Assembly (NCBI RefSeq): GCF_000315625.1
Contig: NW_005434592.1
Location: 73,447-137,446, forward strand
Source of the DNA: Guillardia theta CCMP2712
Taxonomy: Eukaryota; Cryptophyceae; Pyrenomonadales; Geminigeraceae
Direction: 5' to 3'
Length of the DNA stretch: 64,000 nucleotides
Positions within the stretch are counted from its first letter, which is position 1. Each line of letters starts with the position of its first letter. The translations under genes were made by a program, and so were the position numbers. Shown here in pieces: positions 1 to 10,508 of the stretch. A model generated the notes under the pieces. It was not told the origin of the DNA. It made no database searches and saw nothing but the letters and a program-made list of their open reading frames with translations.

Positions 1-1925
1 TGCTCCAGTCCTCCACGTTTCCCGACAGCGACAATATCATCTACTTCTCCCTTCGAGCCAACACGCCGCTCGTATCGGCCCTGCATGTCACACTCAGTGG
101 GCTGACGGGTACGGGCACACCAGACAACAACAACTTGCCGATCACGCTATACAACAGCACATTCAAAATGACGTCTGCTATCTGGACGCAAAAATCTGGG
201 AAACTTGACATGACGATCGACACCGTCACTGGTCTCGACGGCGAGCTCTTCCTCTCCTTCACGTTGAAAAATCCTTCCACGACTCAGGCTGCCGTTGATG
301 TCACGGTAGGATGCATCGACTGCGTGACCTGCGTCGACTGTTCTCAGTCGCCCGTCAGCCTGCAGGGCTCCGTCAACGGCTCGATCCTGGGCGTGCAAGT
401 CCCCAAGACTGACTGCGAGCGGAGGAACGGCTCAGCATGGTTCGGCCCCGACTGCTCTCTGCCGTGCTACGGAGTCGTCCAGGTCCCCCCAGGCGGTCAG
501 GCATGGTGCGAATGTCCTGCCGGCTCTTTCGGCGAAAGTTGCCAAACTCAAGTGGTAGCGGACAAGAATCTCTCGGTAGCCCCGCAGCTCGTGCAGCCGA
601 GCTCAGAGCCGGTACCTGTCAAAGGAGCGGACGGGGATGGGGTGGAGCTTCCTCCCGGAGCCCTCACCTCCTCCATCGTCGTCTCAGTGCAAGTGTACAA
701 GACGGATCCTCCGATCCCCAAGGACCAGAGTGACCTCAAGCCCGTGGGGAAGGTGATGGAGCTGAAGCCCGACGGAGTGACCTTCGCTCAGCCCGTCACC
801 ATCGCCACTGCCATCACCCAGGAAGTCATCGACACGGCGAAAAAAGAAGGAAAGGTGCTGGAGATGCGCTTCCTGGATCGGGACAGCGGCAAGTGGGTGA
901 GCACAGGAGGGGAGGTGAAGTATGACCGCGGAGCTCCGTTCCTGCTCACCAAGAGCTATCACTTCTCTCTGTGGGCAGCGATGAGCGGCAACCCTCCCCC
1001 GACCACAGCGACCAACGCGAGCGAGACGACGGCGATGGCGACAACTGCTGTGCCCTCTACCACCGTCACTCCCGCCAAGTCGTCGGACAAGGTCGGTCTC
1101 ATCGTAGGGTTGGTGGTGGGGCTTTCTTCCCTGCTGTTGATCTCAGTGGCGGTCGGGTACACTGTAGCAACCGTCAAGTCTCGGAACAAACTCTACATGG
1201 CCGGAGCAGAGACGAGGACCGAGGAAGGGGATCAGGTCCGGGAGTTCGTCGCTGGCGCCTCTTCCTCCATGGTTGTGGTGCAAGCTTCGCTTGCTCGAGC
1301 TCTTCCACCTCTGGATGAACCAGGTGCTCCTCTCATGTTTCGCAGTACTCTACGTGACGTGGCTCCGTCGCAAGGACCCTCAGCTCCTGTGGACGCCCCC
1401 ACGCCTCCTTCTCCTCGACCTCCCGCCCCCCCCGACTCGGAGCCTTCCAGTCAAGACGTCCTGCCGGCGGCAGGAATCCCAAGCCAGTCTCGAACTCCGA
1501 GCCCTCCTGTGGAGCCTACTTCCAAATTGGAGCTTCCTCTACAGATCTCGTCGATCGGGCAGCTTGTGTTCGACGACAATGTCCTTCAGGCCAGGAGCCC
1601 CAAGGAGACGCTGGTCAAGAGGCGGACCTCCTCCCGCGCCTCCTCCCGCGGCAGCTTGCCGCTGCTATCAGCCATCGAGCGAGGAGAAGGGGCGGCAAGG
1701 AGGACTGAGTCCCCCAAGGCCTTTGTGCCCCAGAGCTCCTTACAGAGGGAGAACAGTCAGCCAGAAGCAGGAGCCGCGAGTCCCATTGACGTTAACGGGA
1801 TGTTTTCTGGAATGTTCGCTTACCTACAATCTGAGGGTGAGGGTAAGGGGAAGGAGGAGGAGCAGGAGGAGGAGCAGGAAGAGGAGGAGGAGGCGCAGAC
1901 ATCGCATCATTCCATCATCCTCTAA
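1..1925 (+). CDS. Large type-I surface receptor, C-terminal part (5' end outside window)
   Basis: The frame is open from the first bases to a stop at 1923-1925, so the N-terminal part lies outside the window. The visible protein has N-glycosylation sequons, a Cys-rich stretch (CIDCVTCVDC near nt 316-345) and an EGF-like segment with CECPAGSFGESC near nt 505-545. A beta-rich juxtamembrane module follows, then a Thr-rich stalk, one membrane segment (about nt 1095-1165), and a cytoplasmic tail of about 250 residues that is Pro/Ser-rich and ends in a Glu-rich run. Up to about nt 1065 it is nearly identical to the C-terminal ectodomain of the minus-strand gene at 32181-41581. After that the two share nothing obvious. 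A cell-surface or adhesion role is inferred from architecture; the ligand is unknown. The long continuous exon and sequons make coding status secure. Confidence 0.85.
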   Translation, partial: LQSSTFPDSDNIIYFSLRANTPLVSALHVTLSGLTGTGTPDNNNLPITLYNSTFKMTSAIWTQKSGKLDMTIDTVTGLDGELFLSFTLKNPSTTQAAVDVTVGCIDCVTCVDCSQSPVSLQGSVNGSILGVQVPKTDCERRNGSAWFGPDCSLPCYGVVQVPPGGQAWCECPAGSFGESCQTQVVADKNLSVAPQLVQPSSEPVPVKGADGDGVELPPGALTSSIVVSVQVYKTDPPIPKDQSDLKPVGKVMELKPDGVTFAQPVTIATAITQEVIDTAKKEGKVLEMRFLDRDSGKWVSTGGEVKYDRGAPFLLTKSYHFSLWAAMSGNPPPTTATNASETTAMATTAVPSTTVTPAKSSDKVGLIVGLVVGLSSLLLISVAVGYTVATVKSRNKLYMAGAETRTEEGDQVREFVAGASSSMVVVQASLARALPPLDEPGAPLMFRSTLRDVAPSQGPSAPVDAPTPPSPRPPAPPDSEPSSQDVLPAAGIPSQSRTPSPPVEPTSKLELPLQISSIGQLVFDDNVLQARSPKETLVKRRTSSRASSRGSLPLLSAIERGEGAARRTESPKAFVPQSSLQRENSQPEAGAASPIDVNGMFSGMFAYLQSEGEGKGKEEEQEEEQEEEEEAQTSHHSIIL

Positions 1926-3994
1926 AGGAATTCAAGTCGACTGCAGCAGCCTCTGGTTTATTCTTGTACATGAGAGGGCGTTATAGATCCTGATGTTTTA
2001 AGTTTAATTTTACTTGATACAATGAAAGCATGCAAACCGAAGCTTGTTCACCCCAGACAACAAGAAGCAAAGATGAGAGGACAGCAAGACAGAAGCGAGA
2101 GAGCAGCCAGAAAGGGAGGACGTGAGAGCAATCTGGTTCATACAGATAGCCATAAGTTCTTTCCCTCTCTCACAACATCAGATCCTCACCCATAATTATC
2201 TCAGCTCTGTCGCAATATCGAACTCCATCCCTCCGCAATCTCAAGACACAACACTAAAACACAAAAGACGACATCATCAAATCTGCTCTGTGGTCTAATC
2301 CACATAGATACCACACAAACATACTGAATGTTTACCTCTGATCACCTTAATTGCCATCATTTCTCATCACCATCATAATCTTCAGTTTGTTTTCGCATGT
2401 TTGCGCTTTCGCGCTTCAAAAATTTGGTTTTGGTCATAGCCTGGCGCCACCACGGAAATCTTTAGTAAAAGGCGAAAGATTTGTACGGCATGACGGCACC
2501 AGTGACTTGCTAATCCCCATCCCCGCTCCTGCCCATCCCTGCTTCCCCTCCTATTACCCTGCCCCCGATGGCGGGCTGCGTACCCTCGACTTCCCTATGC
2601 GCTTCCCGACACACCTTGCTCCCGCGCTCGCCCCCGTCTCCTGCTGTCCATCCGCCTTGCTGCTTCGACGTCAGTCTTCGACGTTAGACTAGCATGACAG
2701 GAGGATGATTTGCCGGCCAGTCTGCTGTTGTTTGCCTATCTGATCGCCAATGAAGCCAACAAGGGCTGAGTGGGGTGCCAGGTAGAGCTCTGTGCTGATT
2801 CGTGACAGATCAAGGAGTGGCGTGTTCCCCTGCAAACCCTGCAGTATCGAGATCTGATCTTTCTGCTGTCAAGTAACGAGGAGACTAATCGGTTTGGAAC
2901 TTGAACGGTTAGAAGCCCACTTCAGACTATCGAACCACATCGTTGATGCTATGAGGGACCCCCTCCTCTTTCATCTATGTGCTCTGAACTACTTATCTCA
3001 GCTAACAACTTGAAGTTTCTTGCATCTTGAAATCATTGCTGTCGGTTACTGTAGGGGGTGTTTACCAACCAGCTCACACTATGTACTGAGTGCGGCTGAA
3101 ACTCAACCCGCTAGTGTTCTCCCCTCTTCTTCTTCTAAACTCTTCTTTCGTATTACCTGTGCTGTTTGGGCCCATTCAATCATCCCCAACGCTCCTTGTG
3201 TCTTCTCCATGTCGTCATATCCTCCACTTGTCTTCAGATATCATCGAAGGATCGAGAGCATGGAGGCATGCGTCGTCAAGCAGCACTCAGCTGATTATGC
3301 GGGGCCAGGCATCTCCAGACTTGCTGTGCTCTTCCGTTGGCATGATACGACCAGGATCGGCTCTGCGGCCTTCACGCCATCGCTCGCGTCCTTGAGTGCG
3401 TGGGGGGAACGTGGGGTGAGATAACATGGCATTTTTATCTTTTACTCAAGTGGAATTAACGAACAACAGCAAGCTAGGTAGGGAAATAGAGAAAACAAAT
3501 CCGCCTCAACGAGATATAGGAACAATAGAAGAGGCAGCGACAAAAAAATTTGTGGAAGTTAAAATTCATCTCATTTCACCCCACCCTGTCGAATCTCCAC
3601 ACAGAAAACAGTGAAAAGGACGGGTAGTCCACGCTTTTGCTGTTGTCGGGTGATCCAAGATAGGGCAGGGCAGAAGAGAAGGAGAAGGGGGAGGGCGAAT
3701 GAGTGAGCTGCTGAGCAGCAGAGCTTGAGATGGCAGTGGATGAGCCGCGAATCATGTCAGACAGGCAGCAAGAAGCCTGAGATCCTATCTAGCCATGGTT
3801 ACGAGACACGAGCCCGACAGGAAAAAATGAACCAGTAGATCTTCGATAGCTCTGGATAGATTTGGCGAGGTGGGTTTACAATAGTGGGATCAGCTGCTTT
3901 AGTCTATTTCACACGCCTGAATGATCTTCCTGCAGGAGGCAGGATGCAAGCGCTTCATGGCTTCACGCATTCCGCAGCAGCAGAACCGGGGAGC
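1926..3994. other. Intergenic region, no gene supported
   Basis: This 2-kb gap between the receptor fragment and the VTT-like gene holds one copy of the dispersed 130-bp core repeat (2345-2575). Several open frames occur (for example 2351-2692 and 3020-3424), but the first is the repeat itself and the second has no recognisable domain, no convincing splice context and mixed codon usage. The stretch 3426-3880 is AT-richer. I see no RNA gene. Confidence 0.5.
2345..2575 (-). repeat. Dispersed structured repeat, copy 1
   Basis: Read on the minus strand, this copy starts with a GCCCGCCATCGGGGGC hairpin-like word. It continues through about 50 bp of purine-rich sequence shared with copy 2, then the 130-bp core (2378-2507) that is identical in all three copies, and ends at CAT/GAT-rich sequence. 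The core has two perfect small hairpins: AAATCTTT/AAAGATTT, and GCGC-GAAA-GCGC with a GNRA-type loop. An overlapping open frame on the plus strand is not considered protein-coding because it is carried inside the repeat. Confidence 0.8.
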
Positions 3995-6900
3995 ATGGCG
4001 ATGGAGGAGGAGGAAGTCGAAGAAATGATAGGTGAAAACGAATCTTTGATCAGAATCAAGGCCTTCATCTTCGCGCATGTTATTTGTGTATTGGCATCTT
4101 TCTTCCTACTCTTTAGTGAGATTGGATTCGGGGCATCAGTCTTCAAAGGGCTGATCGGAGGGTATGCGTACAGCACTGCAGCTGCTGCAGTTGGCTTTGC
4201 CGTGTTCGTGGTAATGTACGTCTTTGACTTGAACAGCTCAAGTAACGCGGAAAGATCAAAATGCTGCGATCAGCATGCTTTCCTTGCGGTCAAGAACCTG
4301 CTCATGATGATTGTGCTCGCGTCCGTGCTCATCAGCGCAGTCCTGTCGTTCAAGACCCAACCTCAAGCCCCGTTGCTCACATACGTTGTCGTTGGATCAT
4401 TGTACTTTACCCTCATTCGTCTGCGATTCTTTGGTGAGCCTGCTGATGTGCACGCATGCCAGACACTTGCCTGCACCTGTGCCCTGCCCCTCATGCCCGA
4501 CCTCTTTTGCCTGCGCTGCCTGTGACTTGCAGCTGCGTTGCAGGATCCATGGATGTCATCCTGTTCTTGAACATCCTCTCGAGCATGCTTGTGGCAGCAG
4601 GCGTCATCGGCATTGCCGTCTCTCTCATCTGGTCGGGGATCAACAACTTCTGGTGGGGAAGGGAGACCCAGTTGACGTTCCGGGCAAGGTTGCGAGTCTG
4701 TGTGAAGGAGCAGAGGAGTCAGTACTGCTCTGACTACGGCTTCACCGGGTATCAGTGTCAAGCTGGTTGTACCGAGGATGTTGCTGCTTCTGCTTGCGAT
4801 CCGAGCAAGGCAGAGTGCCTTGCTGCTTTCCTCCTGTGGGCGTCTACATACCTCATATCCGTCTTCATCGTCTTCATTGGCCTCGCCTTCTTCTTGTTTT
4901 CCAGCACGCTCCTCAAGAACCAGAGCAGACAGAAAGTCTTTGGCAAGAGAGCCAAGATGTTTCTCTACACCCTCGGGTTTTTCATCTTCTTGCTGTGGGT
5001 TGCAACCTCCGTCACCTGCGCCTCCATGCAAGTCTCGAGCATCGTCTTCTCTTTTGCCGTCATCGGCATTGCTATGCTCGTTGGGATCGTGGTGGGTGTG
5101 ATCGGGCCAGATGAGATCACTGGCAAGATGACGGCAAACAATGCCTTGAAGGTGATGTGACATGTTCTCGATGGATTTCCTCTCAGTAGTCTCAGTCTCA
5201 TTTCTCCAAATCTTCCATGGCATCATTTTGCTTCCCCAAAATCCTCGCTTCCGCGTCCTTTCTGACTTGTTTCATGTTTTCGCTGTCTTGTGCGGATCGC
5301 AGAGCTTCAGGAGGATGGTAAGAGTTGGCTACTTGCATCGCCATGGGCGCTGAGAACCTTTCAGGCGGCGAGCGACGGAGGGAAAGGGTTTGCAATCCTC
5401 GTGCTTTCTCCCGTCATTCCTTTGTTCCTGATGCTTTCCGTGGTCAATCAAGCCGTAAGGCGAGTCTTCTTCCATCAGGACCCGGCAGCATCAGGGGGAG
5501 GGGCGGGAGCAGCTCTAGGCTTCCCGTCCTCCCTCTTCACAGACAGGTATCGCGCTTTCCTCTTGAAGGCGAGCAAGTGGAACTGGACTGTGATCCTCTC
5601 GTGGGTCACCAAGTGGAGCCTTGCCTACTTCGTGCTGCAGGTAGGGGCAGGAATCTGCGTCACCCTCTTCCTGGCATGGCTCAACATCAAGCTGGCGGGG
5701 CTGAACGTTTTCCTCATCTCCTTCCTCATCCTCGTCATCGGCCTATTTCTCTTCGCCATCCCGGTTGTCCCCGGTGTCCCGGCCTACGTCGCTTGCGGCG
5801 TCCTGATAGCTTCTGCTGGGGAGAGACAGTTCAACTCGTTCGCTCTCGCCTGCCTCCTCGCCATCTTCGTGGCAGCTCTCTGCAAGCAGCTCGCATGCGT
5901 GCTGCAGCAGAAAGTGTTCGGGGAGATGATGGGGAAAAGCGTCAAGATCCGATCAATGGTTGGCATCAACAGCGAGACTATCAAGGCCATCAAGGTCATC
6001 TTGGCGAAGAAAGGGATGTCCGTGGGCAAAGTGATGCTCCTCGTTGGAGGACCGGTGGGCAACTCCTCTTATTCGACCTTGCTCCTGCTCCTGCTCCCTC
6101 CGGGCTCCTCCTCTTGCCTCTCCTGCCTCTGGTGCCTGCTGCCTCCTCCTGCCTCTGCTGTCTCCTGCCTCTTCCTCCTCCCCCTTGTTTTCCTCTTCGG
6201 CGCTAACCACGCCGATACGAGCAGGACTGGCCGACCAGTGTCTTGACAGGCATCCTTCACTGCTCAGTTGTGGAGATGCAGATCGGAACCCTTCCAATCA
6301 TCGTCCCTATCGCATTTACCGTCATGACTGGAGCTGGCATGTACAAGGCAGCAGCAGATCCCAATGGGATCTGGCCATCGCTCAATACCATCTTCCTCCT
6401 CCTCGCCTCCATCGGGCTGATGGGGACGGGAGTCGGGTTCATGCTGTACCTCGCCGACTTCATTGATGCACACCGGGAGGAGATTGAATCGATTCCCGAC
6501 GAGGAGGACGTGAAGGAGTACGACACGCAGATGCAGGAGGTCAAGGATCAAATCGCTCGGCTGTCGCAATGGGAAAGGCTATCGATCATGTCACGCCTCT
6601 CCTGCTATGGCTCCTCCTGATACCCTCTACAGGTCCAAGTCTATCCTCCTCATTTCTGCTGTCCTTGGCATCGTCAGCTTCTGGATTTTCAGCATTGACA
6701 GCAGCGGCTGCTTTGAGGTCCTTCTGCCTTCCTTCCCTCCTCTCTCCCCGCCTCTTCCCCATCTTTTCTTCTCTCCTCCCTTCACCAGAATCTTCTACGT
6801 CCTCCTTCCCCACGTGTCCTCCCCAGTCCCCATCACCACTCCTCTCTTTCCCTCCATCTCCATCTCCATCTCCTCGTCCTCTTACGAGCTTCACCTTGTT

Positions 6901-7552
6901 AGAGCGTAGCCCTCGTGACTGACATCACTAACCCTTCCGTCCCTCCGCTCTACGGGTGCTGCATCCTCCCCCCTACAACCTCCCTTCATTGAATCTTCCG
7001 CAGTAACGTCTACCGGGTCGTCAAGTCCCCGCTGGGCTGGATTGCCCTCGGGATCCAAGTAGTCTCCTTCCTCCTCCTGCTCCTCCACGGCAGCCTTGTC
7101 AAACATCAGGTGCCGACCCTCACCCCTTCCATCCCTCTCCTCCTCCCTTGCCCTGTGTTGCCAGCGACGTCACTGGGGCTACCCTGTAGGTCAAGACGCT
7201 CTCAACCTTGGGGGCGGCGGAGGACAAGCCTGAGGGCAATGGGGGCCCTGCCCTGCCCATGCAATGGGAAGCCGCGCTAGCCTCGGCCAACCACTCCAGC
7301 ACGATGCAAATGTCCATGACATCTCAGTCTGCGAATGGCCATGGAGCCGGCGGGGGCGGTAGCAGTCAGCCACTGGTCGTCAGCTCCCCAGTTGTGCTCG
7401 GAGGCCCTCACGGTCAGCCTCTCCTCAGCTTCCACAACCCGCCGGGGGCCCTTGGCGGGGGTCTGCTGCCTCATTCAGTCTCGCTTCCTCTCCCTCCTCC
7501 GACAGCCTCTAGCGCCTCCCAGCCTCCGCGACAAGGAAGCACGCTAGTCTGA
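3995..7552 (+). CDS. Polytopic membrane protein with C-terminal VTT/DedA-like domain
   Basis: Multi-exon gene. Exon 1 (3995-4433) joins in phase 1 to 4544-5151, then to about 5305-6054, then 6225 onward. Later exons lie near 6632-6715, 7015-7109 and 7190-7552. The N-terminal half has about eight hydrophobic segments with a Cys-containing luminal loop. The middle carries AIPVVPGVPAYVACGVL, and after the 6055-6224 intron GGPDWPTSVLTGIL. Together these resemble the VTT (SNARE-associated Golgi, TMEM41/TVP38-type) signature, a family implicated in lipid scrambling and endomembrane function. An acidic segment after the domain (near 6480-6560) looks cytosolic. The tail is Gly/Ser/Pro-rich. Exon borders between 6560 and 7015 are uncertain. 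The first ATG upstream, at 3944, is an alternative start. Confidence 0.7.
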
Positions 7553-8358
7553 AGCCTTCGGGGGCCTTGCGGCCGGCAGTTTGCTCTTTCGTATTGAAGT
7601 TTTGTAATAAGTTACACGCCACAGTGCCATGATCGGAGTTCAAGTATGGACTGTGACGGTCACTCACTGTCAACTCCGGCCCGGCCCTCAAACAACCAGT
7701 GCCAGTGATCGGACCGAAAAGCCTGTCACGGGGCATGATGTCGGATTTTGAATCATCAGTGAGAGGAGAGCCTCGGAGTTCGTTTGGAGAGTAGCGGGCC
7801 GCCGGCCGCCGGGCCGGCGGAGGCTTGCACTGCAATCAATGTCGCCGGACACTGCCGCAGCGACTGAGTCACCGTGGGCCGACTCGTTACTACGGTACCG
7901 GGTCAAACACTTTACTCAAAGTTAAGTTAAAAATCAGTACGAGGACAATCAGGAGAGTCGAGGAGGCTTGTCATTTCAGTGTCATGTACGGTAATTCGAG
8001 TCCCTGGTTAATTCCAGTACGCCGGGGCCTGGACCACCAACATTCGCGGAAGCCTTGTGCAGTACCCCTGAAATTTTACTCCCACCCTCTGTGAATGGAG
8101 TAGTACCCCCTCATTCAAATCACTTTTTGGTAAAGATCGGTGGTCATAGTCTTTCAATTTTACACCCCTACCCCATACAATCGTCACCCACCCCACCTTG
8201 GAATTAGGCACAGACGGGAATGGCTTGCTATTTCCGGCAACGCTGGTGAGGACGGATGGTCGAGGGTTGATCGCAGAGGGACGTCATCGGAAGAGAAGAG
8301 AGAGAAGAGAGAAGGTGTACACTTGTCTGCTCGAGTCTGAGATCCTGTACTCCCCATC
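7553..8358. other. Intergenic region with a GC-rich island and TACCCC words
   Basis: No gene is supported. A GC-rich stretch (about 7660-7900) is rich in CCGG, GCCGGC, CACTG and GATCGG words. The 28-bp word at 7920-7947 recurs exactly at 51511-51538. From about 8080 to 8200 there are several TACCCC/CACCC words on the plus strand. This is one of at least seven places in the window where these two compositions sit together. Confidence 0.6.
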
Positions 8359-9761
8359 ATGGTTGAAGATTCGAGGAACAGGAAGGGTTTGAAAGCAGCT
8401 CTCAGCGCTGCCGTCCTGTTGCTGGTGGTTGCGAGCGCAGCATGGCTCCATAGAAGAGATGTCGGGGCCTCCACCTCTCTCTTGCTGAGCAGGGACTATC
8501 CAGGAGGAGACTTGCTGTTCTCGTCAAGCGCGCAACCGACAGGCTCATATGGTCAGTTAGCCGAGCGGCTGCAGCATATCAGCCCTACACTCAAGTATGC
8601 CATCATCCGACATATCTACCCGGAACAGGACGCCAAGGATCTTGAGAGCTACTTCCGGCAGGGAGACATGCAAGCAGAGATCCCCATGGTCCCCCAGCAA
8701 AGAGCGGAGGTTCCTCTAAAAGAGGTAGCTATCCAGCAAGGAGCAGAGGTTCCTCTGAAAGAGGTAGCTATCCCCGTCAAGGAGGTAGCGGTGCCATTGG
8801 AAGAGGTTGAAATGCCCGTGAGCATGTACAAAGGAGAAAGGGCCTCGTTCCAGCAGCCACTCACAGAGGCTCCTCGTGCCAAGACAGTGAATTACCTTCC
8901 TGCGGCTCGCGTCACCAACTTTCCTCAGCAGGGAGGAGTCAACCTTGACTTCGTGATGCCCAAGGCAGCGCAGAGGCAGAGTGTCTTGAGGAGGTACGTC
9001 GTCGAGAGAGCCCCGCAGAGGAACGTCGAGGTCCACATGCAGGAGGTGGCGCAGCCCCGGCTTCCTGTCCGAGAAATCATCATCCGAGAGGTGTCGTTGC
9101 TTGATGTTGCGTTGTTCGCGCGTGCTGATCGGAGCCTTTCAGCACTCGAGGAAGAAGGACGACACTGAAAGGAAGCTCCGGTGATGACCGATGCTCATGT
9201 TTCATCCTCCTAGACTCCGTCTTGATGCCCTGAGAACTCGCACAACACCCTTATCATTGACTCTTCTCACATGGTTGTTGTCGCAGGGTGCTTCAGGGTG
9301 AGATCAATAACGAGCGAGTGGTGGAGGTGAGTTGCGGTAGCCCGGAGCCGCTGCCCTGATCCGATGTGCAGCAAATCCACTACAAGTCGCTGTATGACTA
9401 CATCACGTCCATCGTTAGGAGCATCCGCGTCCTCTCTCGGCCGTCTCCTCCTCTCATCCCTGTCTTCGATCGCCGCCCCCTCGACGCTGCTAAGGGCATC
9501 ATCCGCCGTGTCAGGATCATCCAGAGGGCTGAACCATATCCCTCCACCCCTCCACCCTCTCCTCCTCCTCTTCCTCCCCCTCCCCCTCCCCCTCCCCCTC
9601 CTGTCAACCCTCAACCTTACGAGCCTCCTCCTCCTCCGCCACTTCCCCCTCCTCCGCCCCCGCCCCCTCCTCCTCCACCACCACCTCCACCTCCTGCTCA
9701 AATGGTTGAGCCCTCGAAGCCGGATTTTACAGGAAGGTTCCCTGACCCGGTAGGCGATTGA
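8359..9761 (+). CDS. Signal-anchored protein with KEVA-type repeats and proline-rich C-terminus
   Basis: Three exons fit: 8359-9092, 9287-9326 and 9372-9761, with phases 2 and 0 matching. The N-terminus is basic and then hydrophobic (residues about 11-30), suggesting a signal anchor or signal peptide. The next region includes repeated VPLKEVAI-like units (nt 8700-8830), which read like imperfect heptad-length repeats, followed by a basic/hydrophobic region. The third exon starts with QIHYKSLYDYITSIVRSIRV, then gives long proline runs within a CT-rich stretch. I do not recognise the family. The polyproline tail could bind SH3, WW or profilin-type partners, but that is inference. The second exon is tiny (40 nt), so the join is the least certain part. 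Confidence 0.55.
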
Positions 9762-10508
9762 AGGAGGCTAAAGGTTGAGCTGATTGGGAGCAGGTACCAG
9801 GCCACAAGCTAGATGGGACCTGGAGGAGCACGAGTGACGGTGAGGTCGGAGCGTCAGGTGCAAGGGATAGTGACCATGTTGCAGGTCAAGATCTTCCTTC
9901 CAACCCCAACTTCATCGCGGCGGCTTCCGGAGCGTATTAAAGCTATGTCATAAGGTCTAACAGGAGAAATGTTTTTGTTGATGTCTATTATACGAGATAA
10001 TGTTAAGGAGGACTTCAAACTTGTTGGGAATAACAGAAAGAGTGGGAGTGAGGGGGAGGTGCGGGAGGGAAAGCGGGAAAGAGGTAGGGAGAGGTGCAAT
10101 AGGCTGGTAAGAAAGAAGAAATCGTGGAAAGTCTTGATCTTTGTGACGAGTTCATGGGACAAGAAAGTTGTCCATTATCCTGTACTGCTCATCACGAGAT
10201 GCCAGAATGCGTCGCCCTGCAGCTCAAAAACATCATACGATTATAATCGTTATCAATATCATCCTCCTCCTCATCATCGCCATCATCACCACAATCGTCT
10301 CTGTCATTCTCTCTACCGCCACGATTTCATTACCTGCTTCCGATTGTCGTGGTGCAAAAAGCCTCAGGCAGGGCCCGACATTTTCCCCCGTCCCAGCGTA
10401 GGGGATTTTCACCTGCCGCATCGGTGAAGGTGAGTTCGCTGTAGGATGAGAAGGGGATAGCAGAGGAGAGAGATAGAGAGCAGGGATCTCCAGGCTCGTC
10501 AGACTTAC
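9762..10508. other. Gap with no supported gene
   Basis: This stretch has AT-rich sequence near 9930-10020, a purine-rich segment near 10030-10110 and a (CAT/CTC)-rich segment near 10250-10300. Open frames here are short, low in complexity and lack domain signals. It probably includes the 3' end or last introns of the minus-strand gene that starts near 12375. Confidence 0.4.

Noticed and set aside
2351-2692. A 113-residue open frame with homologues at 31630-32160 (-) and 43868-44467 (-), looking like a conserved small protein
   Set aside because: The similarity is confined to the 130-bp non-coding repeat, continues at DNA level outside one frame, and has no synonymous-site bias because the cores are identical.
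3020-3424. 134-residue plus-strand frame
   Set aside because: No domain, no splice support, overlapping frames of similar length, mixed composition.
9267-9701. Arg-rich minus-strand frame opposite the proline-rich exon
   Set aside because: Antisense shadow of CCT/CCC repeats; the plus strand has matching splice sites and a sensible N-terminus.
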